Shown here piece by piece: positions 8,034 through 24,346 of a DNA stretch of 40,129 nucleotides. The notes beneath the pieces are model-generated. The model searched no databases. It was not told where the DNA came from and was given only the letters and a program-made list of their open reading frames with translations. This stretch comes from Caulobacter sp. (lineage in GTDB: Bacteria; Pseudomonadota; Alphaproteobacteria; Caulobacterales; Caulobacteraceae), in contig JAUXVF010000004.1 of NCBI GenBank assembly GCA_030680355.1, forward strand, positions 1-40,129, in the 5' to 3' direction. Each line of letters opens with the position of its first letter. Position 1 is the stretch's first letter. Made by a program: the position numbers and the translations under genes.

Positions 8034-8639
8034 TCAGGCCGGCCGGGCGCGCCTCAGGGTCAGATTGATACGACCACCGCCAGGGATCAGCCGCGACGAG
8101 CCGGGGACGATCCTGTCGACGCCATGAAAGGCCCGCCGGGCCTCGCCGCCCAGCAGGCAGACGTCGCCCGAGGCCAGCCGCACCGACCGCGTCGGGTCGC
8201 CGCGCCGCAGGCCGCCAATCCGGAAAATCGCCGTGTCGCCCAGGGAGATCGACAGCACGGGAAACCGCATGTCGGCCTCATCCTCGTCCCGATGCAGACC
8301 CATCCGGGCGTCGCCGCGATAGAGATTGACCAGACAGGCGTCGGCGGGGACCTCGCTGTCGGCGAGTTCAGCCCACAACGCGAGCAGAACGGCCGGCATC
8401 GGCGGCCACACTCCGCCGGTGTCAGGGTGCGTCGCCTCATAGCGATAGCCGCGCGCGTCGCTGACCCAGCTCAGGGGTCCCAGACCGGTGGTGGCCACGC
8501 TCATGATCCGGCCGCCGGGCGTCGTCTGGCGGCGAAACGGCGCGGCCTGGGTCGCCGCCAGGACCTGCTCGGTCAGGGCGGCCTGGGCCCCGGCGTCAAG
8601 CCGCCCCGGCAACAACCTGAATCCTGACAAATCCTTCAT
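8034..8639 (-). CDS. alkB: AlkB-type 2-oxoglutarate/Fe(II) dioxygenase (DNA repair)
   Basis: A 201-residue enzyme that oxidatively demethylates 1-methyladenine and 3-methylcytosine in DNA or RNA. The iron ligands are visible as HRD (in MGLHRDEDEADM) and the later His of AFHGVDRI, and the 2-oxoglutarate-binding arginine is in RINLTLRR. FPVLSISLGDTAIFRIGG is the typical core strand segment. The start chosen (MKDLSGFR) has GGGAG 6 bases upstream; an upstream ATG would add five residues. It is convergent with dnaA (21 bases between stops) and divergent from the aminopeptidase. No ada gene is nearby, so whether alkylation induces it is unknown. Confidence 0.93.
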   Translation of the reverse strand: MKDLSGFRLLPGRLDAGAQAALTEQVLAATQAAPFRRQTTPGGRIMSVATTGLGPLSWVSDARGYRYEATHPDTGGVWPPMPAVLLALWAELADSEVPADACLVNLYRGDARMGLHRDEDEADMRFPVLSISLGDTAIFRIGGLRRGDPTRSVRLASGDVCLLGGEARRAFHGVDRIVPGSSRLIPGGGRINLTLRRARPA

Positions 8640-8697
8640 GTTCGCTCCCATCAAGGTTCAGTTTATCGTCCCCGCCGCCCTCAGGAGGAGATGATCG

Positions 8698-11298
<2,601 letters not shown>

Positions 11299-11374
11299 CG
11301 GCGTCAGGCTTCGAGGATTGACCCTCCACGGTGCGGTCAAGAGCACAAAGCCCTCATTGGCGTGGGGTTTTGCT

Positions 11375-11402
11375 CTTGCGGCTGCCCCCTCGCTTCCCAT
11401 AT
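11375..11402 (+). promoter_or_regulatory. Probable sigma-32 heat-shock promoter of dnaK
   Basis: CTTG (11375-11378), 17 bases, then CCCATAT (11396-11402). This matches the alphaproteobacterial RpoH form CTTG-N17/18-CYTATNT at all but one position, and also fits the E. coli CCCCATNT -10. It lies about 150 bases before dnaK, in the intergenic region where a heat-shock promoter is expected. Further upstream, TTGACC (11318-11323) and GGTCAA (11335-11340) form an 11-base-spaced inverted repeat of unknown role. Confidence 0.6.
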
Positions 11403-11550
11403 GGCGGACTGACGTATGGCTTTCCCCAAACGGAAAGTCGGCCATTCAAATTCAGAGGATCCAACCGGGGACGGAAGAGAAAAACCGGGGCGCTTTTTAA
11501 AAGGCCCTCGTCACCGCCGTCCGCCAGTCAGGGAGCAGAGAGACCTCAAC

Positions 11551-13452
<1,902 letters not shown>

Positions 13453-13555
13453 TCAAACTCAGCCCCGTCCGATCGCCCCGGCGTCTCGTCGGCTTGCGGT
13501 CGGGCGGGCATCCACCCAAATCATACGAAGTTCAGTATTTTGGTGATGCCGGCTG

Positions 13556-14710
13556 ATGCGTGACTACTATGAAATCCTGGGGATCGGTCGCGACTGTGAC
13601 GCGGCGGCGCTGAAGAGCGCCTTCCGCAAACAGGCGATGGAGCACCATCCTGACCGCAATGGCGGTTGCGGTGACGCCGAGACGCGATTCAAGGAAATCA
13701 ACGAAGCCTATTCAATCCTGTCGGACGCCCAGAAGCGCGCCGCCTATGACCGCTTCGGTCATGCCGGCGTCAATGGCGCGGGCGGCGGTGGTCAGGGCGC
13801 CGGCTTTGGCGACGTGCACGACATCTTCAACGAGGTGTTCGGCGACGCGTTCGGCGAGATGTTCGGCGGCGGTCGCCAGCGTCAGAACGGCCCCGCCCGC
13901 GGCGCCGACCTGCGCTACGACCTGGAAATCACCCTGGAACAGGCCTTCGCCAGCGCCGAGGTCGAGATCACCGTGCCCGCCGCCATGGCCTGCGAGGCCT
14001 GCGAGGGCGCCGGCGCCAAACCCGGCACCAGCCCCACGACCTGCAGCGGCTGCGGCGGCGCCGGCCGGGTCCGGGCCACCCAGGGCTTCTTCTCCATCGA
14101 ACGCACCTGCCCCCGCTGCGGCGGCTCGGGCCAGATGGTCACCGACCCCTGCAAACCCTGCAACGGCCATGGCCAGGTCCGGCGCGAGCGGGTCCTTCAG
14201 GTCCGCATCCCGGCCGGCGTCGACGACGGCGCCCGCATCCGCCTCGCCGGCGAAGGCGACGCGGGCCAGCGCGGCGGGCCGCGCGGCGACCTCTATATTT
14301 TCCTGTCGGTGACGCCGCACGATCTGTTCGAGCGCGACGGCCTGGACCTGCTCTGCACGGTGCCGGTGCCGATGTGCACGGCGGCCCTGGGCGGCGAGAT
14401 CGAGGCTCCCTGCCTGACCGGCGGCGAGGACTGCGACGGCGAATGCCGCATCCCCGTCAGCGTGCCCGAGGGCACCCAGACCGGTCGCACCGTGCGCCTC
14501 AAGGGCCGCGGCATGCCATCCCTGCGCGGCCGCCAGCGCGGCGACCTGCTGGTCGAGATGTTCGTGGAGACCCCCACCCATCTCAGCGCCCGCCAGAAGG
14601 AGCTGATGCGTGAGCTGGCCGAGACCTGCGGCGAGCAGCAGCATCCCCAGGCCAGCGGTTTCATGGGCAAGGCCAGCAAATTCTGGGGCGGCGTGACGGG
14701 CAAGGCCTAG
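13556..14710 (+). CDS. dnaJ: DnaJ, Hsp40 co-chaperone
   Basis: A 384-residue type I J-protein that stimulates DnaK ATPase and delivers substrates. The J domain begins at the start codon ([15 protein letters not shown]) with the essential HPD in [11 protein letters not shown] Gly/Phe-rich segment follows (to about residue 115). Then come four zinc-binding CxxCxGxG repeats between about 145 and 212 ([32 protein letters not shown]) and the C-terminal substrate domain. The ribosome-binding site is weak, which may keep its level below DnaK. Its stop codon overlaps the stop of the convergent TonB-domain gene. Confidence 0.97.
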   Translation: MRDYYEILGIGRDCDAAALKSAFRKQAMEHHPDRNGGCGDAETRFKEINEAYSILSDAQKRAAYDRFGHAGVNGAGGGGQGAGFGDVHDIFNEVFGDAFGEMFGGGRQRQNGPARGADLRYDLEITLEQAFASAEVEITVPAAMACEACEGAGAKPGTSPTTCSGCGGAGRVRATQGFFSIERTCPRCGGSGQMVTDPCKPCNGHGQVRRERVLQVRIPAGVDDGARIRLAGEGDAGQRGGPRGDLYIFLSVTPHDLFERDGLDLLCTVPVPMCTAALGGEIEAPCLTGGEDCDGECRIPVSVPEGTQTGRTVRLKGRGMPSLRGRQRGDLLVEMFVETPTHLSARQKELMRELAETCGEQQHPQASGFMGKASKFWGGVTGKA

Positions 14711-15216
14711 GGGTCCCGTCGACCTCGACCGAAGATGAAATAGAGGCCCGCGAGCAGACCTGCGCCAAGCAGGGCGATCACGCTCATCAGGCGCGCCATG
14801 TCCCCAAAGTCCCCGACCACCTCGGCCAGGACGTCGGTCTCGCTTGATCGGGGCAATTTGAAGACGATCGGCAGCCGGACGCTGCCCTCGACCGGCAGGC
14901 CGTCCTGGATCTTCGGCGTCATGCGCATTTCGGCGGCCAGGTTTATCGCCGCGTCGCCAAACTCGAAGTCCGCCGGCTCTTCGCTGACAACCTTGCAGTC
15001 GCTCAGACGCGTGTCCGTGCCGACAACGCAGACGAGGACCACCTTCCCCTCGACACCCATCCGGACCGCCCGCTCCGGATAATATCGCGCCACCTGATCG
15101 CCGTCGGGCCTCATCAACCAGTCAGGATTGCGGTCGGCCTCGGTCCCTGGCGCTGACACCGGCGCGGCGGCGATCAGAAGCGCCCCCGTCAGGACAACCG
15201 CCACAGCGCGGATCAT
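14707..15216 (-). CDS. TonB C-terminal-domain protein with C-terminal membrane helix
   Basis: A 169-residue protein. Residues 1-24 form a hydrophobic N-terminal signal ([20 protein letters not shown]). A TonB-type C-terminal domain runs from about 45 to 120, with [20 protein letters not shown], an SDCKVV segment, a [15 protein letters not shown] turn and a closing LPIVFKL strand. After it comes a second hydrophobic helix ([20 protein letters not shown]) ending GRGRRDP. This order differs from true TonB, where the helix is N-terminal and a long Pro-rich spacer leads to the domain. It is therefore probably a TonB-fold envelope protein rather than an energy transducer. No ExbB/ExbD or receptor is adjacent. 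It overlaps the dnaJ stop by a few bases and is divergent from mutS. The two cysteines in the domain could form a disulfide. Confidence 0.8.
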   Translation of the reverse strand: MIRAVAVVLTGALLIAAAPVSAPGTEADRNPDWLMRPDGDQVARYYPERAVRMGVEGKVVLVCVVGTDTRLSDCKVVSEEPADFEFGDAAINLAAEMRMTPKIQDGLPVEGSVRLPIVFKLPRSSETDVLAEVVGDFGDMARLMSVIALLGAGLLAGLYFIFGRGRRDP

Positions 15217-15335
15217 TTCAGAAGCCCCCAGCCTGGCAGGCACCGTTTCACAACCCCTCCGAGCAGACAATCGTGCTCGCCCAGCGGGCGTGAATGCCTT
15301 AACGCCACCAGCGAAGCCCGTTAGGGTCCCCGGCG

Positions 15336-18023
<2,688 letters not shown>

Positions 18024-18049
18024 GGGCCCTAAGCCTCCATATGTAGTCC

Positions 18050-20878
18050 ATGGCTCCTCGTCTTGCTCCCACCCGCCTCGAACATGTCGTCGACGGCCAC
18101 GCCCTGCGGGCGCGTCTCACGGCCGCCGCCCATGACGCCTCCGGCAACGAGGCCGAGCAGCGCAGTCAGGCGCTGGAGATCCTCAAGGCGGCCCTGTTCC
18201 GCGGCCGGATGATCGCCAAGGAGCGGCTGGAGAACGGCGCTGGCGGCGTCGAGACCGCCCGCCTGCTGTGCGGCGTCACCGACGAGGTCGTCACCGCCCT
18301 CTACGACTTCACCACCGTCCACATGTTCCGGGCCCGCAACCCGACCGAGGGCGAGCGGCTCTGTCTGATCGCCGTCGGCGGCTATGGCCGGGGCGTGCTG
18401 TCACCCTACTCCGATCTCGATCTGCTGTTCCTGCGCCCTTACAAACAGACCGCCCACGCCGAGAGCGTCATCGAGTTCATGCTCTATGCGCTCTGGGATC
18501 TGGGCTTCAAGGTCGGCCACGCCTCGCGGACGGTCGAGGAATGCGTGCGGCTCTCGAAAGAGGACTTCACCATCCGCACCTCCTTGCTGGAATCCCGCCG
18601 CCTGACCGGCGACGCGGCCCTGGCCGAGGATCTCAAGCGGCGCTTCTACGCCGAAGTGGTCAAGGGCACCGGGGCGGAGTTCGTCGCCGCCAAACTCAAG
18701 GAGCGGGACGACCGTCACGGCCGCGCCGACTCCAGCCGCTATCTGGTCGAGCCCAACGTCAAGGAGGGCAAGGGCGGCCTGCGCGACCTGCACAGCCTGA
18801 TGTGGATCGCCCAGTACCTGCACCCGGTCGACAACCCGTCCGACGTGTTCAATCTGGAATATTTCGACCGCGGCGAGGTCCGCGCCTTCGTGCGGGCCTT
18901 CGATTTCCTCCACGCGGTGCGCGCCCATCTGCATTTCGCCACCGGCCGGCCGGAAGAGCGGCTGACCTTCGACCTGCAGCCCGAGATTGCCCGCCGGATG
19001 GGCTTTGGCGACCGGGCCGACAACCCCGCCGTCGAGCTGTTCATGCGGCGCTATTTCCTGATCGCGCGGGAGGTCGGCGCCCTGACCCGCGCCTTCTCGG
19101 CCAAGCTCGAAAATGAACATATGAAGGCCCAGCCCAAGGGGCTGTCGCGCTTCCTGCCCGGCCGCGGCGGTCCCAAGCGCAAGCCGCTCGACGCGGCCGG
19201 CTTCCATGAGGAGGGCGGCCGCCTCAATGTCGATGGCCCCGAGGTCTTCGAGCGCGAACCGGGCGACCTGATCCGCATGTTCCGCATCGCCGACAAGCGC
19301 AACCTCGACCTGCACCCCGACGCCTTCACCGCCGTCCACCGCTCGCTGTCGCTGATCACCCCGAAGGTGCGGCGCGACCCCGTGGCGGCCAAGGCCTTCC
19401 TCGACATCCTGGCGCGGGGCCAGCGTCCCTACCGGACCCTGACGCTGATGAATGAATCAGGCGTCCTGGGCCGGTTCATCCCCGAGTTTGGCCGCATCGT
19501 CGCCCAGATGCAGTTCAACATGTACCACTCCTATACGGTGGACGAGCACACGCTGCGGGCCGTCGGGATCATCAACGACATCTCCAAGGGCCGGCTCGCC
19601 GAGGACCACCCGCTGGCGGTCTCGATCATGCCGCGCATCGGCGATCGCGAGAGCCTGTATCTGGCCATGCTGCTGCATGACACCGGCAAGGGCGGCGCCG
19701 GCGGCCAGGAAAAGGCCGGCGCCCGCGCGGCCCGGTCAGCCTGCGAGCGGCTGGGCATTCCCCGCGCCAAGATCTCGCTGATCGCCTGGCTGGTCGAGCA
19801 TCACCTGGTGATGAGCGACTACGCCCAGAAGCGGGACGTCAGCGACCCGGCCACGGTCGCCGCCTTCGCCCGCATTGTCGAGAATCCCGAGCGGCTGCGC
19901 CTGCTGCTGGTGCTGACCGTCGCCGACATCCGGGCCGTCGGGCCGGGCGTCTGGAACGGCTGGAAAGGCCAGCTGCTGCGTGAGCTCTACGCGGCCACTG
20001 AGGCCACCTTCCGCGGCGGCCGCGGCTCCGACCCCGCCGCCAGCGCCCGTCGTCACCAGACCGCGGTCGCCGGCGAGGCCCGGGCGCTTCTGGTGGAGTC
20101 CGACCCGGCGTCGGCCGGCTGGGCGGCGACCATGGAAGACGCCTATTTCACCACCTTCACCGCCGAGGAGCTGGCCAGCCACGCCGCCCTGGTGCGCCGC
20201 GCGACCCTGAACGGCGGCGCGGCGGCGGACGGGCGCATCATCCCCGACCGCAACGCCGCCGAGATCGTCGTGGCCGCCCGCGACCGGCGCGGTCTGTTCG
20301 CCGACCTGACCCTGGCCATCTCCAGCCTGGGCGGCAACGTCGTCGGCGCGCGGGTCTACACCTCCGCCCAGGGCCAGGCCCTCGACGTCTTCTATGTCCA
20401 GGACGCCACCGGCTCGCCGATCGGCTGCGAGAATCCGCGCCTGCTGCAGCGAATCGCCGAAGCCCTCGAAGCCGCCGGCCGCGACGAGGCGACCGTCTTC
20501 GAGCCGCGCAAGGCGCCCGACCTCGGCCGCGCCGCCGCCTTCTCGATCTCGCCGACGGTGATGATCGACAACGCCACCTCGACCGAAGCCACCGTCGTCG
20601 AGGCCTCGGGTCGCGACCGTCCGGGCTTGCTGGAGGGTCTGGTTCGCGCCGTCTCCGCCGCCGGCCTGTCCATCCAGTCCGCCCATGTCGACGGCTATGG
20701 CGAGCGGGCCGTTGACGCCTTCTACGTTCAGACCGCCGCCGGCGGAAAACTGACCGACACCAAGGCCGCCGCCGCGCTCAAGGCGGCGATGATGAAGGTG
20801 CTGGTGGCCGAGGAGCCCGGTCAGGTCAGCCGACCCCGTCCGCGACTCCAGCGCGCCCGGGCGAGCGAGGCCCGCTAG
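18050..20878 (+). CDS. glnD: GlnD, PII uridylyltransferase/uridylyl-removing enzyme
   Basis: A 942-residue nitrogen sensor that uridylylates PII proteins when glutamine is low and removes UMP when it is high. The nucleotidyltransferase domain has GGYGRGVLSPYSDLDLLFL (G-rich motif plus DLD) near 110. A GlnD helical domain follows, with EPNVKEGKGGLRDL. The HD hydrolase domain begins at HSYTVDEHT near 492 and includes LLHDTGKG. Two C-terminal ACT domains (about 737 and 847; RDRRGLFADL and RDRPGLLEGL) bind glutamine. All catalytic motifs for both activities are intact. It lies between mutS and murJ on the same strand. PII targets are not in the window. Confidence 0.97.
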   Translation: MAPRLAPTRLEHVVDGHALRARLTAAAHDASGNEAEQRSQALEILKAALFRGRMIAKERLENGAGGVETARLLCGVTDEVVTALYDFTTVHMFRARNPTEGERLCLIAVGGYGRGVLSPYSDLDLLFLRPYKQTAHAESVIEFMLYALWDLGFKVGHASRTVEECVRLSKEDFTIRTSLLESRRLTGDAALAEDLKRRFYAEVVKGTGAEFVAAKLKERDDRHGRADSSRYLVEPNVKEGKGGLRDLHSLMWIAQYLHPVDNPSDVFNLEYFDRGEVRAFVRAFDFLHAVRAHLHFATGRPEERLTFDLQPEIARRMGFGDRADNPAVELFMRRYFLIAREVGALTRAFSAKLENEHMKAQPKGLSRFLPGRGGPKRKPLDAAGFHEEGGRLNVDGPEVFEREPGDLIRMFRIADKRNLDLHPDAFTAVHRSLSLITPKVRRDPVAAKAFLDILARGQRPYRTLTLMNESGVLGRFIPEFGRIVAQMQFNMYHSYTVDEHTLRAVGIINDISKGRLAEDHPLAVSIMPRIGDRESLYLAMLLHDTGKGGAGGQEKAGARAARSACERLGIPRAKISLIAWLVEHHLVMSDYAQKRDVSDPATVAAFARIVENPERLRLLLVLTVADIRAVGPGVWNGWKGQLLRELYAATEATFRGGRGSDPAASARRHQTAVAGEARALLVESDPASAGWAATMEDAYFTTFTAEELASHAALVRRATLNGGAAADGRIIPDRNAAEIVVAARDRRGLFADLTLAISSLGGNVVGARVYTSAQGQALDVFYVQDATGSPIGCENPRLLQRIAEALEAAGRDEATVFEPRKAPDLGRAAAFSISPTVMIDNATSTEATVVEASGRDRPGLLEGLVRAVSAAGLSIQSAHVDGYGERAVDAFYVQTAAGGKLTDTKAAAALKAAMMKVLVAEEPGQVSRPRPRLQRARASEAR

Positions 20879-20919
20879 GGGTTCTTGACCCTCCTGCGAC
20901 CCCGGCGCACAAGCGCGCG

Positions 20920-22560
20920 GTGAGCGCCGAGCAGCCGTCCAGATCCGTGAAACCTGCGCAGGGCGGCCTGATCCGCTCGTCGATGGTGTTTTCCAGCCTG
21001 ACTCTGGTCAGCCGCTTCATGGGCCTGGCCCGTGATCTGGTGATCACCGCGCGGCTCGGCGCCAGCGCCACCCCGGCCGCCGACGCCTTCAACACCGCCC
21101 AGTCCTTCCCCAACCTGTTCCGGCGCATCTTCGCCGAGGGCGCCTTCACCGCCGCCTTCGTGCCCAGCTACGCCAAGGTGCTGGCCAATGAGGGCCAGGA
21201 CGCCGCCGACCGCCTGGCCACCGACGCCCTGGCCACCCTGGCCGCCGCCACCCTGCTGCTGACCATCGCCTTCCAGCTGGCCATGCCCTGGCTGATGCTG
21301 GCCATCAATCCAGGCTTCGGCTTCAACAGCGAAAAATACCGCCTGGCCGTCGTGCTGACCCAGATCAGCATGCCCTACCTGCCCTGTATGGCCATCGTCG
21401 CCCTGCTGTCAGGGGTGCTCAACGCCGGCGGCCGGTTCGCCCTGTCCGCCGTGGCCCCGACGGTGCTCAACGCCGCCATCCTGGTCGCGGTGATCCCGGC
21501 CCGGCCGGCCATCGACTCGGCCTACGCCGCCAGCTGGGCGGTGCTTGTCGCCGGTCTGCTACAGGCGGGCCTGCTCTGGTGGGGAGTCTGGCGAGTCGGG
21601 GCCAGGATCCGCCCGACCATGCCCCGCCTGACCCCCGAGATCCGGGCCCTGATCGCCATCGCCATTCCCGGCGCCATCGCCGCCAGCGTCACCCAGATCA
21701 ACATCTTCATCTCCGGCATCATCGCCAGCCAGGTGAACGGTGCGCGCACCTGGCTCGCCGTCGCCGACCGTTTCTACCAGCTGCCGCTGGGCCTGGTGGG
21801 CGTGGCCATCGGCGTGGCCCTGCTGCCGTCGCTGTCGCGGGCCATCAGCCTCGGCGACCATGATGAGGCCCAGAGGACCACCGACCAGGCGATCGTCTTC
21901 GCCATGGCCCTGACCCTGCCGGCCGCCGCCGCCCTGCTGGCCATGCCGCACTATCTGATCGACGGCCTGTTCCAGCGCGGCCAGTTCACCGCCTATGACG
22001 CGTCGGAGACGGCCAAGGCCCTGTTCCACTATGGCTGGGGTGTGCCGGCCTTCGTTCTGGCGCGGGTGCTGTCGCCGGTCTTCTTCGCCCGCTCCGACAC
22101 CAAGGCGCCGATGCGCTTCGCCCTGGTCTCGGTGGCGGTCAATATCAGCCTCGGCGTGACCCTGTTCTACGTCATCGGCTTCGAGGGTATCGCCGCGGCC
22201 ACCGCCTTCGCCTCCTGGCTCAACGTCGGCCAGATGGTCCATGCCCTGCACAAGCGCGGCGACTGGAGCCCCTCGCCGGCCGCCTGGAACAAACTGGCTC
22301 GCATCGCCGTGGCCAGCGCCATTCTGGGCACGGCGCTGTTCACCGCCCAGTTGTTCCGCAGCCAGCTCGAGGCGCCGTTCTCGGGGGTCCGGGTGCTCGG
22401 TCTGGGCGCCAAGGAAATAACCGTCCTGGCGGTCAGTCTCGCCGGCGCGGCGCTCTATCCGGCCCTTCTGTTCGCGTCCGGCGGCGTGACCGTGGCCGAG
22501 CTGAAGGCGGCCCTGCGTCGGCGTCCCGGCGCCCCGGCGGCGCCGGCGGACTTGCCCTGA
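20920..22560 (+). CDS. murJ: MurJ, lipid II flippase
   Basis: A 546-residue multi-helix integral membrane protein of the MOP superfamily that flips lipid II across the inner membrane for peptidoglycan synthesis; the gene was formerly called mviN. The conserved entry region reads SRFMGLARDLVITARLG, then DAFNTAQSFPNLFRRIFAEGAF, and the helix-8 region has FYQLPLGLVGVAIGVALLPSLS. The arginines and aspartate lining the cavity in those segments are present. About 13-14 hydrophobic helices can be counted. The start is GTG, giving MSAEQPSRSV; the next in-frame ATG would cut into the conserved first helix. It follows glnD after 41 bases. Confidence 0.96.
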   Translation: MSAEQPSRSVKPAQGGLIRSSMVFSSLTLVSRFMGLARDLVITARLGASATPAADAFNTAQSFPNLFRRIFAEGAFTAAFVPSYAKVLANEGQDAADRLATDALATLAAATLLLTIAFQLAMPWLMLAINPGFGFNSEKYRLAVVLTQISMPYLPCMAIVALLSGVLNAGGRFALSAVAPTVLNAAILVAVIPARPAIDSAYAASWAVLVAGLLQAGLLWWGVWRVGARIRPTMPRLTPEIRALIAIAIPGAIAASVTQINIFISGIIASQVNGARTWLAVADRFYQLPLGLVGVAIGVALLPSLSRAISLGDHDEAQRTTDQAIVFAMALTLPAAAALLAMPHYLIDGLFQRGQFTAYDASETAKALFHYGWGVPAFVLARVLSPVFFARSDTKAPMRFALVSVAVNISLGVTLFYVIGFEGIAAATAFASWLNVGQMVHALHKRGDWSPSPAAWNKLARIAVASAILGTALFTAQLFRSQLEAPFSGVRVLGLGAKEITVLAVSLAGAALYPALLFASGGVTVAELKAALRRRPGAPAAPADLP

Positions 22561-22703
22561 TCGCGGTCCTGCCGTATCGAGCCGGCATGGTCTTCGCGGC
22601 ACATACTCCGCGCCGATGGCGCAACGGCTGATTTCGATCCGCTGAACTTCGCGTGGGTGCGCCCGCGCGTCCCAACGACCTGTATTCCGAGAAGACCGAT
22701 CCC

Positions 22704-23735
22704 ATGACCGATCAACCCCCCGTCTCCTATGCCGGCCCGCAACGCGTTGTGTCGGGCGTGCAACCGTCCGGCGCCCTGCATCTGGGCAACTATCTGGGCG
22801 CCCTGGTGAAGTTCGCCCGGCTGCAGCACCAGATCGACACCTTCATCTTCGTCGCCGACATGCACGCCGTCACCGTCTGGCAGGACCCGGCCCTTCTGGC
22901 CGGCCAGACGCGCGAGATCGCCGCCGCCTATCTGGCCGCCGGTCTCGACCCGTCGAAAGCGACTATATTCCCGCAGTCGGCGGTGACCGCCCATGCCGAA
23001 CTGGGCTGGATCTTCCAGTGCGTCGCCCGCCTCGGCTGGCTCGACCGCATGACCCAGTTCAAGGAGAAGAGCGGCAAGCACAAGGAGCGCAGCTCGGTGG
23101 GCCTCTACACCTACCCGGTGCTCCAGGCCGCCGACATTCTGGTCTACAAGGCCACCCAGGTGCCGGTCGGCGACGACCAGAAGCAGCATCTCGAACTGAC
23201 CCGCGACATTGCCGCCAAGTTCAATCACGACTTCGACCGGCCCGGCTTCTTCCCCCTGCCCGAAGCCATGACCGAGGGGCCGGGCGCGCGGATCATGTCC
23301 CTGCGCGATGGTTCGGCGAAGATGAGCAAGTCCGACCCGTCGGACAATTCTCGGATCAACCTGACCGACGACGCCGACACGATCGCCCAGAAGATCCGCA
23401 AGGCCCGGACCGATCCCGAGCCGCTTCCGGAAACCCTGGAAGAGCTGAAGGCGCGGCCAGAAGCCGACAACCTGGTCGGCGTCTACGGCGCCCTGGCCGA
23501 CATGACCAAGGCCCAGGTTCTGGCCGAATTCGGCGGCCAGGGATTTGGGGCCTTCAAACCGGCCCTGGCTGATCTGGCCGTGGCCAAACTCGGACCCGTC
23601 AGCGACGCCATGCGCCGCTATCTCGCCGATCCCGCCGAGATCGACCGCATTCTCGGCGCCGGCGCCGAGCGGGCGCGCGCGGCGGCGGCGCCGACGCTGG
23701 ATGAAGTGCGCAAGATCGTCGGCTTCTGGCGGTAG
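22704..23735 (+). CDS. trpS: Tryptophanyl-tRNA synthetase
   Basis: A 343-residue class Ic aminoacyl-tRNA synthetase that charges tRNA-Trp. The HIGH-type motif is HLGN in [18 protein letters not shown] (about residue 28), and the KMSKS loop is [10 protein letters not shown] (about 206). [19 protein letters not shown] is the typical amino-acid-site segment. The start ATG gives [10 protein letters not shown]; a longer frame exists but adds 17 unrelated residues. It is preceded by a 143-base gap with no clear promoter that I can defend, and may be part of the murJ transcript. Confidence 0.97.
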   Translation: MTDQPPVSYAGPQRVVSGVQPSGALHLGNYLGALVKFARLQHQIDTFIFVADMHAVTVWQDPALLAGQTREIAAAYLAAGLDPSKATIFPQSAVTAHAELGWIFQCVARLGWLDRMTQFKEKSGKHKERSSVGLYTYPVLQAADILVYKATQVPVGDDQKQHLELTRDIAAKFNHDFDRPGFFPLPEAMTEGPGARIMSLRDGSAKMSKSDPSDNSRINLTDDADTIAQKIRKARTDPEPLPETLEELKARPEADNLVGVYGALADMTKAQVLAEFGGQGFGAFKPALADLAVAKLGPVSDAMRRYLADPAEIDRILGAGAERARAAAAPTLDEVRKIVGFWR

Positions 23736-23785
23736 CCTTGCGCCCTGTGCTCTTGGGAGCAGGAACCGGGCGGCGTCAGGCGGAA

Positions 23786-23810
23786 GCGGGGAATCGCTTG
23801 CGATCCCCCG
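23786..23810 (+). terminator. Hairpin downstream of trpS, possible terminator
   Basis: GGGGAATCG (23788-23796) pairs with CGATCCCC with a single bulged A and a CTTG loop. The stem is strong but no T-run follows, so it may be a Rho-type or processing hairpin rather than an intrinsic terminator. The left arm contains a GANTC site (GAATC). Confidence 0.35.
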
Positions 23811-23833
23811 TCGGCTGAGCCACCGTCCCCGGC

Positions 23834-24307
23834 ATGAGTTTGCGCAAATTTCTGGTTATCGCCGACGACAGCCCCGAGGCCCGGGCGGCGCTGCACTATG
23901 CCTGCAAACGCGCGGTGTCGACCGGCGGGCACGTCACCCTGCTGCGCGTCATCGAGCCGGCGGTGTTTGAGCACTGGTCCGGCGTCCGCGAGGAAATGGA
24001 ACGTCAGGAGCGGACCGCGGCGGAAATGCTGCTGCAGAAACTCGCCGAGCGCGTGGTCGCCATCACCGGTCAGAATCCGGAGTTTCTGATCAAACACGCC
24101 GAAAACACCAAGACCGCGATCCGCGCGGTGGTCGCCGCGGACCCGGACATCAAGATCCTGGTCCTCGCCGCTTCTACCGGCGGCAAGGGGCCCGGTCCCC
24201 TGGTGACGGCCGTCGCCAGGGAGGGCGTTCACTGGGGCGGTCGCAAGCTGCCCGTGACCATCGTCCCGGGCGACCTGACCGACGAAGAGATCGCCGACCT
24301 GGCGTGA
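23834..24307 (+). CDS. Universal stress protein (UspA family)
   Basis: A 157-residue single-domain Usp protein. The N-terminal strand KFLVIADDSPEARAALHYAC and the strand LLRVIEP are typical, as are the ILVLAASTGGKGPG segment and the C-terminal LPVTIVPGDL. The usual ATP-binding G-2x-G-9x-G(S/T) pattern is not clearly present, so nucleotide binding is uncertain. Such proteins modulate stress survival through unclear mechanisms. It stands alone after trpS and is convergent with the P450 gene (39 bases between stops). Confidence 0.85.
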   Translation: MSLRKFLVIADDSPEARAALHYACKRAVSTGGHVTLLRVIEPAVFEHWSGVREEMERQERTAAEMLLQKLAERVVAITGQNPEFLIKHAENTKTAIRAVVAADPDIKILVLAASTGGKGPGPLVTAVAREGVHWGGRKLPVTIVPGDLTDEEIADLA

Positions 24308-24346
24308 GCGAGGCGGCGCCGGGCGGCGCCGCCCGGCCCGACGACC

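Noticed and set aside
8027..8048. Hairpin GCCCGG/CCGGGC between dnaA and alkB as a shared terminator
   Set aside because: Only a 6-bp GC stem, no T-run on either strand, and it overlaps the alkB coding end.
13546..13563. Five-codon mini-frame overlapping the dnaJ start
   Set aside because: It is too short, has no ribosome-binding site and is likely a chance ATG-to-TGA run.
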